Made by a program: the position numbers and the translations under genes
NCBI GenBank assembly: GCA_021613535.1
Contig: CP075496.1
Coordinates: 10,850,001 to 10,914,000, forward strand
Source of the DNA: Adineta vaga
Lineage: Eukaryota; Rotifera
Reading direction: 5' to 3'
Length of the DNA stretch: 64,000 nucleotides
The notes under the pieces: generated by a model
Told to the model about the DNA's origin: nothing
Seen by the model: the letters and a program-made list of their open reading frames with translations, nothing else
Database searches by the model: none
Shown: positions 45,539 to 57,203 of the stretch, in pieces
Layout: each line of letters starts with the position of its first letter
Numbering within the stretch: position 1 is the first letter of the stretch

Positions 45539-47848
45539 ATTCTAAAATGAAAACGGAAATGAATACATGTATGTTACGTTGTTCTTTTCTGACATCAATT
45601 TAGAATGTTATATGAAATATGAACAAATGTGCGCCTGCTTCGATGTATGTGAGTAGATGGATGAGTATCATTATTTATACAATAGAAGAAATTGAAAAAA
45701 AAAAGACGAGAAAGAAAGTAAAATAAAAAAAATGACTTCTGATATATTGACATTCAACTTACTTCATATTTTAGTGAGAAAAAAGGCTCTTGCTATTATT
45801 CTATGAACGAGAACTCTAGTGATTTAATTTACTTTGATTTTTGACAGAAGAAGCAATACACATATAACAACAAAAAAAGGAATGATTTCTCTTCTCTGCT
45901 ATAATCCCTTCTTGACTTCTCTCTCCTCTCCTCTCCTCTCATATTGAGATGTGTTCATTTGCACAGAGAGATCCTTCTCAATATATATATATATATATGT
46001 ATGTATGGCATGTTCTCTTTCCGGAGAAAGAGAAAAAGAGAAGATGGAACGATGACGATAGAACTGTGAAAGAAGACATATATATGACGATTATTATGGA
46101 ATAAGAATAGAAGAACGGTGGCAAAATTTTTTAATTAGTCGTACATACAATAAGCTTTTTATTGATGTCTGACGAAGAAAACGAAGTAATTCTCATTGAA
46201 AATATATGAGCAAAAACAAATAAGTCTCTTTCTTGATCTCAAATAACTCTATCGAACTGATCATATTCCCAATTCAACAATTCTTTTGTCAAGAAAGAAG
46301 ATATTAAAAGAATAACTACGAAATAATGCAAGAATTTATTGAACTCCTAGAACGACAAGAAAGAAACTTATGTTTATTTTCTCAAAAATAATTCTTCTAA
46401 TAGATTACATAAGAAATCAATGTTTCAAATGTTTGTTAACTCATTGAAATCATTCTCAAACATATATGAGATTTTCTAATAAAAGTTCGCTTAAGTCTGT
46501 TCTATTTTCGATTATACTCTTCAAAGTTGAAAAGTATGAGAGAAAAATGGTTCTACATACTTAGTAAAGTGAATAAGTGTCATTTTAGTACGCTCTTATT
46601 TCATTCTTGCCATTGAAGAATACTTATACATGTATTTCTTCTCAGATATTTCATTGTCATTATCATTAACACTCGCATTTTCTTTTCTTTGTTGAACTAT
46701 TACGTATTCTTATCATGTTTTTCTGCTATTTAGGTCTTATGGTCTATCCGTATGATCACGATTAGTTAAATGTGGATACTATCGTCGCACATTATATTGT
46801 CTATCATGACAGTGATCGTAAATATGAGAAAGATGAAAAAGAATAATATCGATGATGATGATGGGTGATAGATTTGAGAAAGACAAAGAAGAAAGAATAT
46901 GAGATCATATATGTCATTGCATTAAATAAATTCAATAGAAAAAGATCTTAGGTCTTCAAGACGTTACATAAATTCGTGAGAATATTTTGAAAGAAGAGTT
47001 TTGAAATGGCTTTTTCTAGTTTGATATATAAGTATTAATAATAAATGAATTATCTACACAATTGAGACTTACAAAAAATGAAGCCAATCGGTCGTTAAAG
47101 ATTTGAATTCTGATCTTTTTTTGTTCGTTGTTGATGATGATGATGATGATCTTTCTATTCGATTAACCTCTGGTGAAAAAATCAATTCAAATGCGACATT
47201 GACAATTTTGAGACTTTCTTTTTCTTCTTTTCAAGGTAGTCTTCTTTGTTATTATTAGATCGGTGTTCAATAGAGGACATGCTTGAGGACAAACTTACAC
47301 TTTAGCTTAGAAATAATCTACCAAAATTCTAAAGTACTTTTAATTTCAAATCAAAGCGAAAAAGAAATTCATAGATTCATTTCGAAAAATCCATCTGGTT
47401 AATCAAAAGAAAGTATTTTATCAATGATCAACAACAAGTAATGACTGTTATGATTATTATAGTATATAAGGTTTTGCTAATAATGATGATCAGTCATTCT
47501 TTTTTTTGTCTGTATTTAAGTTATGTCATGTTGTTTTGTAACTGATGATTTCGTTATTCGAAAGTTAGAAGTTATACCTTTCACGAAAGATGTCGTTTAA
47601 TTTCACCAATGCTTATTATTTTACTTTGAATAATGCAAAATTGTCTCACTTCAGAAAAGAACATATCTTTGAAATTGGATCAATCAATGTTGTTTCGTCT
47701 TTATTTCATAGGAAAAAACGAGTTGAAAAGAAAAAGACATAACATCACACGGAGTGACAGAGAGCTAGAGAAATGAAAAATGTTGCTCGGGAATTTTACT
47801 GCATGATCTACTATAGGGAAGAAGATTTTAAGTAAAAAAGAACTAAAT
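45539..47848. other. Gene-poor region upstream of netrin, 2.3 kb
   Basis: No coding exon identified. It contains a (CTCTC)4 tract at 45920-45940, an AT run at 45980-45998, GAT triplet runs near 46852 and 47131, and purine-rich stretches. Presumably the netrin promoter and 3' UTR of the next gene. Confidence 0.5.
45920..45940. repeat. (CTCTC)n polypyrimidine repeat
   Basis: Tandem CTCTC units, upstream of netrin. Confidence 0.85.
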
Positions 47849-48253
47849 CTATTTAAGTCCATGTGTTTTCTTATATTCTTCAACACGTTTTTCATCAACG
47901 GGGTAACGCATTTCTTCGATCCAGTGACCAAATTTATGATCCAATTGATGATGAACAATTGTGTATGGTGTATAAGATAAGTCTACACCACGTAATGGTA
48001 AATAAACTGATGCTCCGAAAGCGACAAGCATAATACGTGAAAACCATCGGAATACTTGTGAATTTGAATACCAAAAACGCCATGGTGTACGATAAACCAT
48101 ACTAGAAAATGATGAAGATATTTTGTTTTTCAGTATTATAAGAATCAATTTTATTTACCCAAGGTAATGATAGGGTAAAATATTTTGTCGTCCTTGTGAT
48201 CCATAGATGATCTTCATTGTTTGAATAGCTGCAAGAGCTTTTTTAGTGCTCAT
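47849..48253 (-). CDS. Small membrane protein, probable mitochondrial, unassigned
   Basis: Two exons, 48253-48159 and 48101-47849, give 115 residues. The N-terminus is basic with no acidic residue in the first 60 or so (MSTKKALAAIQTMKIIYGSQGRQN), as in inner-membrane respiratory subunits. One hydrophobic segment, 'FRWFSRIMLVAFGASVYLPL', sits centrally. The tail ends in charged 'RYPVDEKRVEEYKKTHGLK'. The size and layout suggest a supernumerary respiratory chain or ATP synthase subunit, and it lies 175 bases downstream of COX6B on the same strand. That assignment is inference; I do not recognise the family. Confidence 0.7.
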
Positions 48254-48428
48254 TTTGGATAAATCTGAAAAACGAAATCCGGAGTTTGTAATCGAAAAAA
48301 AACTAGTTTCAATAAGAAGTTTTTGGGTAAACTAAACATTAAGGTTTTTTTAATCAAGGAACATAGGACAATATCAAGAAAAGAAAAAGAACTGGACAGG
48401 AAAGGAAAGATATTTGAATCTATTGTCT

Positions 48429-49009
48429 TTATTCATGAATGCCAGGAAAAACATTACGTTCCATTTCATCGTCCCATTTACTGATCCATTCAGCTGGACA
48501 TAAATCTTTATAAAGATGTTTGAAATATCCACAAACTTTATCGTCATTTTTTATTTCCATACAACGATGATAATCAACATAATTGATCCAGCATCGTCTA
48601 AATAGATCGAAAAGAAAACCGAATTCCGTACAATGAAAAAAAACAATAATGAGAAAATTTACTTTGTTTGATTGACATTTGGAAAACGAGGATCAAGTGG
48701 TGCCGAACTCATACGTTCTTTCCAATATTCTTTCAAACATTGAGAAATGCCAGAAGGAAAAATTGAAGCCCATTTATCATAAACGGACATATTTTTTTTA
48801 GCCTCAAAATATAAGATTTGAATAGTTCTAACAACAAAATTCTATTGAATTACCATTTCAAAGCGTTCGTCATAGCTTAAACCTTGTTCTCGTGCTTCTT
48901 TATCGAGTTTGATATGAATATCTTTACAAATATGAGGATCATAATGTTCCAATTTCGGATTATTTGTTAAATCAGATAAAGCTGTGAGAATAGCTGATGC
49001 TGAACTCAT
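48429..49009 (-). CDS. COX6B: Cytochrome c oxidase subunit 6B with N-terminal extension
   Basis: Three exons, 49009-48854, 48802-48663 and 48597-48429, 154 residues. The C-terminal 80 residues match COX6B: '[27 protein letters not shown]...VCGYFKHLYKDLCPAEWISKWDDEMERNVFPG'. The twin motif C-x9-C / C-x10-C is intact, the CHCH fold imported by MIA40. COX6B tethers the two monomers of complex IV on the intermembrane-space side. The N-terminal about 75 residues (through 'DKWASIFPSGISQCLKEYWKERM') have no counterpart in the 86-residue vertebrate protein and include two Cys outside the CHCH motif. Confidence 0.93.
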
Positions 49010-49317
49010 GATGACAAGAATATAAATCTAAGATAGACGCAAAAAAAAATTAATTAAATAACAAGAAAAATTAAATAAGCAACATCTGTCTGATCATAGT
49101 TTATTTTCCTTCCATCCAAACCGACAAGTACCATTCGAAAATCATCAAAACCTCGGACATGTTTTTATGTCTTACAATTTTCACAGATGTCGCTTGTCTG
49201 TAACAAAAAAAGGTGGCGTTAATATGCAGACAACAACATATCATTTATATTATTTAAACATCATATTCAACATTTTCAAATCTCATACAATATAACATAG
49301 AAATTCTAACTTATATT
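49010..49317. other. Short intergenic spacer
   Basis: 308 bases between the GNAT stop and the COX6B start on the minus strand. No gene seen. Confidence 0.5.
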
Positions 49318-49968
49318 TTATAGATGTTTTCCTAAAAGAGTACAACGATCATGTTCGCCCATGTCATTTAATCGTCCATTTCCATATGAAGAATATAAAA
49401 TTTCATTGATAACTTTATATTGTCGACGTTCAAATGCTTTTCGTGAATATAAACTACTACAAACAACGAATGCACCTTTAAGACCCAATTGTCGAGCTTT
49501 ATCTTCTGATACTTCAATTAATCGACCGCTTAAATTTTGACGACGTTGTTGTTCATCAACATTGACGATATCAAAATAAAACAAGCGATCAGTTTTATAT
49601 AATTCGAATAGATCATAACCATCGAAAACTTGATTAATTATTGAAAAAAGAAAATTTAATTTTTCAGATTTAACAATAAGGTCTTCTTCTTTACGCATAC
49701 GATCCGATATACCATTCAATACAACACCAATGATAGACGGATATAGATTTGTTGCATCGATGGCAACAAACGAACATTGATCACGAAGAGATTTATCGAC
49801 GACATGATCAATCCATGCTAATGGCTCATGTGGAATATCAAATCGAAGTTGAGCATTCAAAGGTTCTTGTATAAAAAAGGAACTCATCAATAAATTAATA
49901 ACTTCTTGTCGATGCTCAGATAGAAGAGGAATTATTGTAATATTCGATGAAGTTGATAATGAAGCCAT
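49318..49968 (-). CDS. GNAT-family N-acetyltransferase, arylalkylamine type
   Basis: Single-exon gene. The start at MASLSTSSNITIIPLL (49968) gives 216 residues; an upstream in-frame start at 50103 would add a hydrophobic leader of 45 residues and is less likely. The fold signature is visible: an N-terminal 'ITIIPLLSEHRQEVINLLMSSFFIQEPLNAQLRF', a central strand 'CSFVAIDATNLYPSIIGVVLNG', and the acetyl-CoA motif A region 'LFYFDIVNVDEQQRRQNLSGRLIEVSEDKARQLGLKGAFVVCSS'. In motif A the usual Q/R-x-x-G-x-G/A reads R-Q-N-L-S-G, so the first Gly is missing. Substrate unknown; insect dopamine N-acetyltransferases are the closest pattern. Confidence 0.8.
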   Translation of the reverse strand: MASLSTSSNITIIPLLSEHRQEVINLLMSSFFIQEPLNAQLRFDIPHEPLAWIDHVVDKSLRDQCSFVAIDATNLYPSIIGVVLNGISDRMRKEEDLIVKSEKLNFLFSIINQVFDGYDLFELYKTDRLFYFDIVNVDEQQRRQNLSGRLIEVSEDKARQLGLKGAFVVCSSLYSRKAFERRQYKVINEILYSSYGNGRLNDMGEHDRCTLLGKHL

Positions 49969-50292
49969 ATAAAATAAGAAGAAAACAATACCGTTGTTAA
50001 TTTTAAATATAATCATATGCAAATCAATGAATAATAAAATCGAGATCTTGCTTTTATTTCTACTTGAATTCTTTTGATCGTATATGAAATGTTTCTTCGG
50101 CAATTGTTGGAACAGTCTCAGATGAGTTAGAAATATGCCGAGACAAAAAAAATCCGAGAAAACAAATTATTTTTATTCTATTCTTCTTGCCCTTTGTCTA
50201 TGTTGCTTTTTCTGTTTATATTCATTGTCATAAGATAATTTATCAGTAATTGAAAAAGAAATTACTTTTGTCATACAAGATTTGTTCTGACA

Positions 50293-50529
50293 TTATCGGA
50301 ATAATAAATAATCATATTGTGATTTGAAATATTTTCGAAGAATTCGTCCACAAAATAACAGACATGGACAGATGATCATAATCAAGATGAAGAATACAAG
50401 AATTGTTATAGAATATTTATCAATTTCAATAGAATAGTTTTGATTAGAAAGTGGTTTACTTGTCATTGGAAATTCAAAATGAAAAGAGCGCACATATAGA
50501 TTAGATTCAATAATTCTCTTTTTCGACAT
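50293..50529 (-). CDS. Possible 78-residue single-pass membrane protein
   Basis: ATG at 50529. One strong hydrophobic segment 'YSITILVFFILIMIICPCLLFCG' followed by basic 'RILRKYFKS', a plausible type I/III anchor. A single short frame without homology, so weak. Confidence 0.3.
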   Translation of the reverse strand: MSKKRIIESNLYVRSFHFEFPMTSKPLSNQNYSIEIDKYSITILVFFILIMIICPCLLFCGRILRKYFKSQYDYLLFR

Positions 50530-50744
50530 TATTTTTCTAGTGATATTTGATAGGCATATTAAAAAAAAAGACAATGAGTTTTACTTATCAAATATTAATC
50601 ATTTCTAGAACATTATTATAACTCGTACTTGAAAATATTCTCACACAAGTCAGTATTATTGTAAGATAACCATGAGTCATATCAATTTTTCTCGTGAGAA
50701 TGATTGTATGTATTTGATTTTGATAAGGGAAGTCATTTATAAAA

Positions 50745-51017
50745 TCATATTTCAACATTTGCTTTACCTGTGAATTGTCTACATATACAAAACATTTTTA
50801 TTCTTGCCATTATTGTATATTTACATTGTAAGAAAACACCAAGTTTTAACGAATGATTGAAGTAATGAAAATCTAGCTTTTTACAAATGATCCAATAAGT
50901 TAACACGAAATAAATCATCAAGTTAGTTTTTAATATCAGAACATTCAAAGATTGAATTTGTCGTGATATGTCTACAGTAGTCATACAGGTAAAACTCATG
51001 TACAAACTCGTATTCAT
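50745..51017 (-). CDS. Possible 90-residue hydrophobic ORF
   Basis: ATG at 51017. It has mixed hydrophobic stretches and several Cys. A good GTAAAG donor context lies near its end (about 50,764), so it could be a first exon, but no compatible acceptor was found downstream. Weak. Confidence 0.2.
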   Translation of the reverse strand: MNTSLYMSFTCMTTVDISRQIQSLNVLILKTNLMIYFVLTYWIICKKLDFHYFNHSLKLGVFLQCKYTIMARIKMFCICRQFTGKANVEI

Positions 51018-51385
51018 TAGTTTTTTTTTCGAGGAAACTATTAAAATAAATCTGATATGACCTCTTTTTAATAGAAAATATCGCTAATCTCAATGTAATC
51101 TATGTTGAACGTGCACACTCGACGAGTATAGAAGATCTTGTTTTTGAGAGAATGAAAAAGAGAGAGAGACGGGCGACGTTTTTAGAGTGTATGTAAAAAG
51201 AAAGGATCAAAATTTCAGCCAATGCAATGCCAACAAACATTTGTTGATGGTAACCTAAAGCAAGAAAAAGAAGAAGAAAAGAAGACGCGGAAAGGAGAAA
51301 AAAGGCCACATCAAGTAAAGCAAACGAGTATATGACTAAAATGCTCTTTTGTCTGTATGCTTGTTATTTTCTTATCTAGATAAAA

Positions 51386-53605
51386 ATGGTGATGTTAACT
51401 GTTTTTTTTCTGATCTTATTTTCCACATCAGTCATCGGTGATAGTGATGATTCTATTAATTTATTAGTTCGTTTATCTACGGATTCAACTGTTCGACGAT
51501 ATTGTGCCGATCTTGCAAAATTACCCAATGGTCGCACTATCAATGTAACTGGTTTCGGTTGGCATAATCCTTACATTGCATCAGCAGCAGTAAATGCCTG
51601 CAATGTAACTGATATTGACAATTCTTTACCAGCTACTCTATCATCAGATACTATTCTGATCTTATATGAACATCAATGTAAGATGACGGAACATGCTTGG
51701 CATATCGAAACTAAATATAAACATAATATATCATTAATGATTATAACCAATCGTACAAATACTCATTATGAATTATCTTATAATTCAACAGCAATGCCTG
51801 TTTCAATACCTGTTCTTATAATGGAACAAAATAATTTTAATAAAGTGAATAAGACATATAAAGATCTCAATAATATTCAATTATCAATAAATTATCCGCC
51901 AGAAATACCAAATAAATTTCGTCCTGCTATATTACTAATGTTTTTACTTGTTTTCCTCATTTTAATCGCTGGAAACTATTGGGCAGCTGATGAATTTAAA
52001 CGTAAAGTTGCAAATCGTGTTCTCAGTTCTCGAAGTGAATCAGATAGTACGAATACGCCACAAAGTTATTCTGAATATCAAGAATTCGTAGCAAACAGAC
52101 ATGATGAAATAATTGCACAAAACAGTGCATCTTCAGCAGATAAAATACCACGAAATAATGAACCCGCAATTATTTATATGCCTTATTGTATAATTGCAAT
52201 GATTTTATGTTTTGCTGTTGGTTGGCTTTTACTTATTTATTATTTTCCTAAAGTGATGATCTATGTTCTTCAAGGTAATTTATTTAAAGTTTCTATTAAA
52301 AAGATTTGTTTATCGAATGTTATTCTATTGATATGATAAAGATGAAAGAAAACAAGATAAAGATATCTCACCTTAAATAGCATGATAATACTTGAGAACA
52401 TAGATAATTTCCTTGAAAAACTCTTCGTGTGTGTAATTCCATTTGTTAGATCATTCAAAATATTGTAATTTTTCAATGAATGTTATTGAACAAATTTTCG
52501 TTCTCTCTTTTTAGCAATGTTTTGCATTGGTGCATTTTCTTCGTTAACTTCATGTCTCGATCGTTTAAGTTATCTTGCACCAATTCTTCGTCGTTATCGT
52601 ATACCATCCCATACCTGTCATAAACCATGTACCTGTCAATTAGGTCCATTAAATATCTTTACTTTATTTGCAATGATTATTACATTAACTATTATCATTA
52701 TTTGGTATATTTATCGTCAAGCTGCATGGGCATGGATTTTGCAAGATATTCTTGGTGCAGCTATTTGTATAACAGTTACATCTGTCTATCGACTTGGTAA
52801 TATGCGTGTGATTACATTGATATTAATTGGCTTCTTTCTTTACGATATATTCTTTGTATTTATTACACCATACATTCCATTTTTTCAACCTTCAAATCCA
52901 TCAACAATATCAACAACAACAACGACAACAACCATGAGACCAAGCAGTTTGTTATCAGATACACAAATAATAAGAGGAAGTCGAAAAATATCACGAAATC
53001 CATCTGTAATGGAACAAGTTGCTTTAGGTATTGGTACAGATGGAGAAGTTGTTCCACTTCTATTTGCATTACCAATGTTTATACCTGAATCTGAACTTGA
53101 TCCATGTTTAGTCGTTAGAAAATCGATGCTCGGCTTTGGTGATGTAATTTTACCAGTAAGATTATCTTTAAATTATATATATATATATAAATACTTTTCT
53201 TTTCTCTCTTAGGGTATTTTATTAACATTTTGTAAAATATTTGATATTGCTAGTGAAAATCGCTGGTCAATTTACTATATTCAATCAATTATTTCATATT
53301 TTATCGGCTTATCTTTAACTCATGTTGCACTTTATTTAATGAACACAGCTCAACCAGCACTACTTTATCTAGTACCTTGCATTCTTTTATCAACGATTTT
53401 AACTGGTTTATGTCGTGGTGAATTGAAAGAACTCTATACTGGACGACGAATTCAAGCATTACTTAATGATAAACTAAAGAATATTGAAACATCTCCCTTA
53501 GCTGCTTCAGAAAATTCAATTGCTGAACAAACGAATCAATCAACTGATGTTGTTGTCGGAATTAGTGATGCAGTGGGTGCAGTTACTGGAGTAGAAAATC
53601 GATGA
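51386..53605 (+). CDS. SPPL2: Signal peptide peptidase-like 2 intramembrane aspartyl protease
   Basis: Three exons, 51386-52274, 52515-53155 and 53213-53605, 640 residues. A signal peptide (MLTVFFLILFSTSVIG) and a luminal protease-associated-type domain with many N-glycosylation sequons precede nine TM segments. Catalytic motifs are intact: 'YDIFFVF' (first Asp), 'GFGDVILPG' (second Asp, GxGD) and 'QPALLYLVP' (PAL). This is the complete SPPL2 set, cutting type II membrane protein stubs in endosomes/lysosomes. A Thr run (TTTTTTTM) lies in the loop between the two catalytic TMs. The cytosolic tail is Ser/Thr/Asn-rich. Confidence 0.96.
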
Positions 53606-55342
53606 TTTGCATTTTTGTAAAAAGTTAAAAGGATCAAATAAATGAATGAATGAATGCACTTTTTAATCATGATCACAATATCATAAACATGAAATCTTGT
53701 TTTTAAATTATTGAAGTAATTTGAAGCTTTATTCTTACAATAAGATAAGAAAAGAAGTCGATGCAAATATTAAAGAGATTAGTTTAATATCCTAACAAAA
53801 TAATCTATTCAAAATCGTTATAATAATACATCTGGTGAAGAAAGCAAAAGAATCTTTCTTATTAAGAGAAATATCAGTCGCAATTATTCGATATTTTCTA
53901 TGTACTCAATATAAAAGAGTTCGACACAACGTCGTTTTGTACTATCCTATCGTAACATTAGAACAATGTAGAGAAAAGGAGGAAATCTATCTTCATTATT
54001 ATGATTAATATAGTAAGTTCATACAGATAGAAGTCAATAAGATGGATAGTTGATGTCGAATATTAACAATTTGTCAAAAATATATTTTTAAAAATCATGT
54101 CGGTGATTTTTTTTTATTCTATCCAAATAAGAAGATAAAGTATTTTTAGTACTCTTTAGTGCTTATTAACAGGCCTGTCGACCTTTTTCAAGTGTCTTTT
54201 TGCTCTGTTCTATACTATTTCGTTATTCTTTTTTTTTTGCAAGACAGAATTAGAATTAAATCAACAGCCGTTAGAAATGGAACGAAACACACGCAAACGA
54301 ATGATGATAAAACACGAAAAAAACAGGCATGGATATGATTTTTTCTCTTTGCCATTATTATCGAAAAGGATAAGAAGAAACAGCTTCCAGTCATACTTTC
54401 TTTTCTCATTTTTTTGCCTTTGCATGATAGCTAATTTCGATAGGCAACAATAGGAGATACCGGGAATATCTTATCCTATACATATGTGATCTAGTAGTCA
54501 ATTTTCTTTATGCACACATGAACGTATTGTTTTGTTTGCACTCGTGTTTGTTGTTGCTGAAAGAAGAGTAGCACTCTGTCTCTTCTTCGCTTTCTCTCTT
54601 TCTCTATACATACATATATACATGTATGCGAACACGAACAATTGTTGTAAGGCTTTGACAATGATGACAAAATTCATCTGGGTGAACTACTTCGTATGAC
54701 TACCTGTCTAAGCAAACATTTGACCATCAGCGAACGAAGAGCAAGAGCAAAAGAGAGAACGAAGGAGAGCGAAAAGAAAAAATATGAATGGTAAATAAAG
54801 AAGAGAAACATAATTTGACAACGAAAACGAACACTCACATAGCACTCATGGCATGCTTCGTTTTTTTCTTCTTCTTCTTTTTCTTCTCTTTTTCTCGTCG
54901 TCTTCGTATTCTTTTCTTTTCATCTGATGGTTATGGTAAGTAGTTTATATTCATGATGCGTGTATGTATGTTTGCTCTTCGTGTCGACAGCGAAAAAAAA
55001 ATGCGAAAAGAATCAGTGAGAGACGAGAGACTAGTGTTTTTTTGCTTTTCCTTTTTCTTTAAAAAAAGTGTTTCGATAGGATTGATAGCACATAAAAAAA
55101 ATCGTCGACAATGTCGCGTTGATAGCTGAGGATAAAAATCTTTTCGTTTCATTTTTAGTACATTGACAAATCGAATGAGACGTTGTTCATTATGATTCGT
55201 TTCAAAAAGATCATTTTATATTCATGTTGGTCAGATATAGACAGTCAGTCATCCCTTTTCTCTCTCACCGTAACCCCTGAGGCGACTTTTTTTTCATACA
55301 ATAGAAAGAGCTGTACATCGGCGAAAAGGTGAAATGTCGCAG

Positions 55343-55377
55343 GGAGAGAGAGAGAGAAAGAAAGAAAGAAAGAAAAG
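55343..55377. repeat. GA/GAAA microsatellite
   Basis: GAGAGA run changing into GAAA units. No function implied. Confidence 0.85.
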
Positions 55378-57104
55378 GAGCAATATGAATTAATGCAATT
55401 ATATGCACACGTACATCGAAAAAGAGAAAGAGACATATGGACGATAAAATACTCAGCAGAGGATAAATTTTCTTCGCGACTTTAATTAGTTCATGACTTA
55501 GTGCGCTTTTTCTCAACAGTTAATTAACTGTTTTGAAATTGATTGATCAACATTAATGTTTACGGTCGAATGCAGTTAGATGTTGAATAGGTATGTATTT
55601 TCATTTGTGAAAACAAGTGTATAACAATAGCATGTTTATATTTACTGGTACACACTGAGCGCGAATGTTCGCAGTCAATTTGTAAAATTCAATTATTGAC
55701 TAGAGCACTTCGTGCTTTGGGAAATCCGGTTTTGACGTCTATTTACCATTTCATCTTGGATTAATAGTTTTATTAGAAAAAAATATTTAGTAATATAAAC
55801 TCTTTGTTTTTATGAAAATAACTTCATTAGTTACTATTGGATCTTTATGGAATACAATGCAGTAGATTGAAAGCTAACATATAATTATCAAAATTGCTTT
55901 CTCGATCATAGAACAAAGTTTGATATGAAAGTTCATATATGTATTCATAATCGAAGGGTAATTTCACAAGCTTTTATTAGAGTGCAAATACCTCCTTTTT
56001 TTGTCAACATATCAGAAAATGACAAGTGAAAACATGTACGATAATTTTAAAACAAAAGCATTTACGTCTGATCGAATTCAAATTGTGTTCGTACAGACAC
56101 AATCAATATGTTATCTCAAGTTAGTCTGTGAGGATCAAATTTTAAATCTACAATGTCGTTTTGAAACTTAATTGATCATATTAGGAATATTCATCGTAGA
56201 AGCTCTATATAAACCTAGTAGAGACGCTGCAAATTATGGTTGATACTTCTGTTTCAATTCGCTGTCATCCCTTACTCCATCTCCCTATGCTCTTGGTAGT
56301 CATAAAGATAGAACATTCGTAAATAACAAATTACACAGAATAAAATACGTCTTAGTTTTCTCAACTGATAAACATCCATTCAAATAACCTGCAAATCAGC
56401 AATTAGTAATCTATATGGATTTGTATACAGATATAAAATAAAGATTAAATTGAACTCAATGTATGCAATACAGGTCGCAAGTACAATAATTCTGTCAATA
56501 TGATGTTGCACTGTTATCTTTTAATTGATGACCAAGGTATTGTTATTGCTTATTGATGAACTAGGGTATTAAAGAGCATGTAACTATTCACTTAAATCAA
56601 TAAATGACTAGACAATAGGTGTGACTTCTTTCACTTTACTTTCAGTCACTTCATACAATTTACAGGTAAGATTTACGACAAAAACAATGATTAGCATAGT
56701 ATTGTGGATAAGGATAAGAATCTAAGAAAAACTTGAAAGAAGACTTTTGAAATGCCCCAAAAGGATAGAAATAAAAAGACTTATGCATGATCATGTAGCT
56801 CAAAACTATTCTATTCTTGTTACAAACAGATCATCTAGAAAACATTCGTGCATATCCATATTCAATATGATTTTTGAATCACCCGAACACGATACTTCTC
56901 TTTTGCAACAAAAACGCTTAATACACCCTTCTTTTATCAGCTCTTCCTTTCTTTCTCACTCAATCACTCATTCATTTATTCATTCACTCACTGATTAAAT
57001 TGACAATGAAATCGGATCACAGATGTGCACTCTCACACTGATCAGGATCGTGTATCTTCAGAGACAACAGACAATAAAAAAGAGAAAGAACCAGCCGATA
57101 TAAC

Positions 57105-57129
57105 ATATATATATATATATATATATATA
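57105..57129. repeat. (AT)12 microsatellite
   Basis: Perfect AT run about 80 bases before the ATG of four-TM paralogue 3, in its promoter or 5' UTR. Confidence 0.9.
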
Positions 57130-57203
57130 ATCAATTATAATATTTATAAACATAAATCCTCTCATTCTTCTACGATCACACTTCTTTTCAATATTAGTAT
57201 AGT

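Larger units (their letters stand above)
49969..51385. other. Intergenic, with two weak minus-strand ORFs
   Basis: AT-rich. Holds the weak frames described next. The 3' part is the divergent promoter of SPPL2. A frame at 51100-51309 starts with GTG and is not supported. Confidence 0.45.
53606..57203. other. Gene-poor, low-complexity region, 3.6 kb
   Basis: The largest stretch here with no gene. Dense purine/pyrimidine-strand asymmetry near 54,580-55,440, GAAA/GAGA microsatellite at 55343-55377 and an (AT)12 run at 57105-57129. Open frames within (for example 55245-55516 and 56747-56998) are low-complexity and have no motif. The right end is the promoter/5' UTR of the third four-TM gene. Confidence 0.5.

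Noticed and set aside
51100-51309. 69-residue hydrophobic minus-strand frame
   Set aside because: Starts at GTG, sits in the SPPL2 promoter and is explained by pyrimidine-rich sequence.
55245-55516. Overlapping minus-strand frames rich in Phe, Ser and Leu
   Set aside because: They translate GA/GAAA microsatellite sequence.
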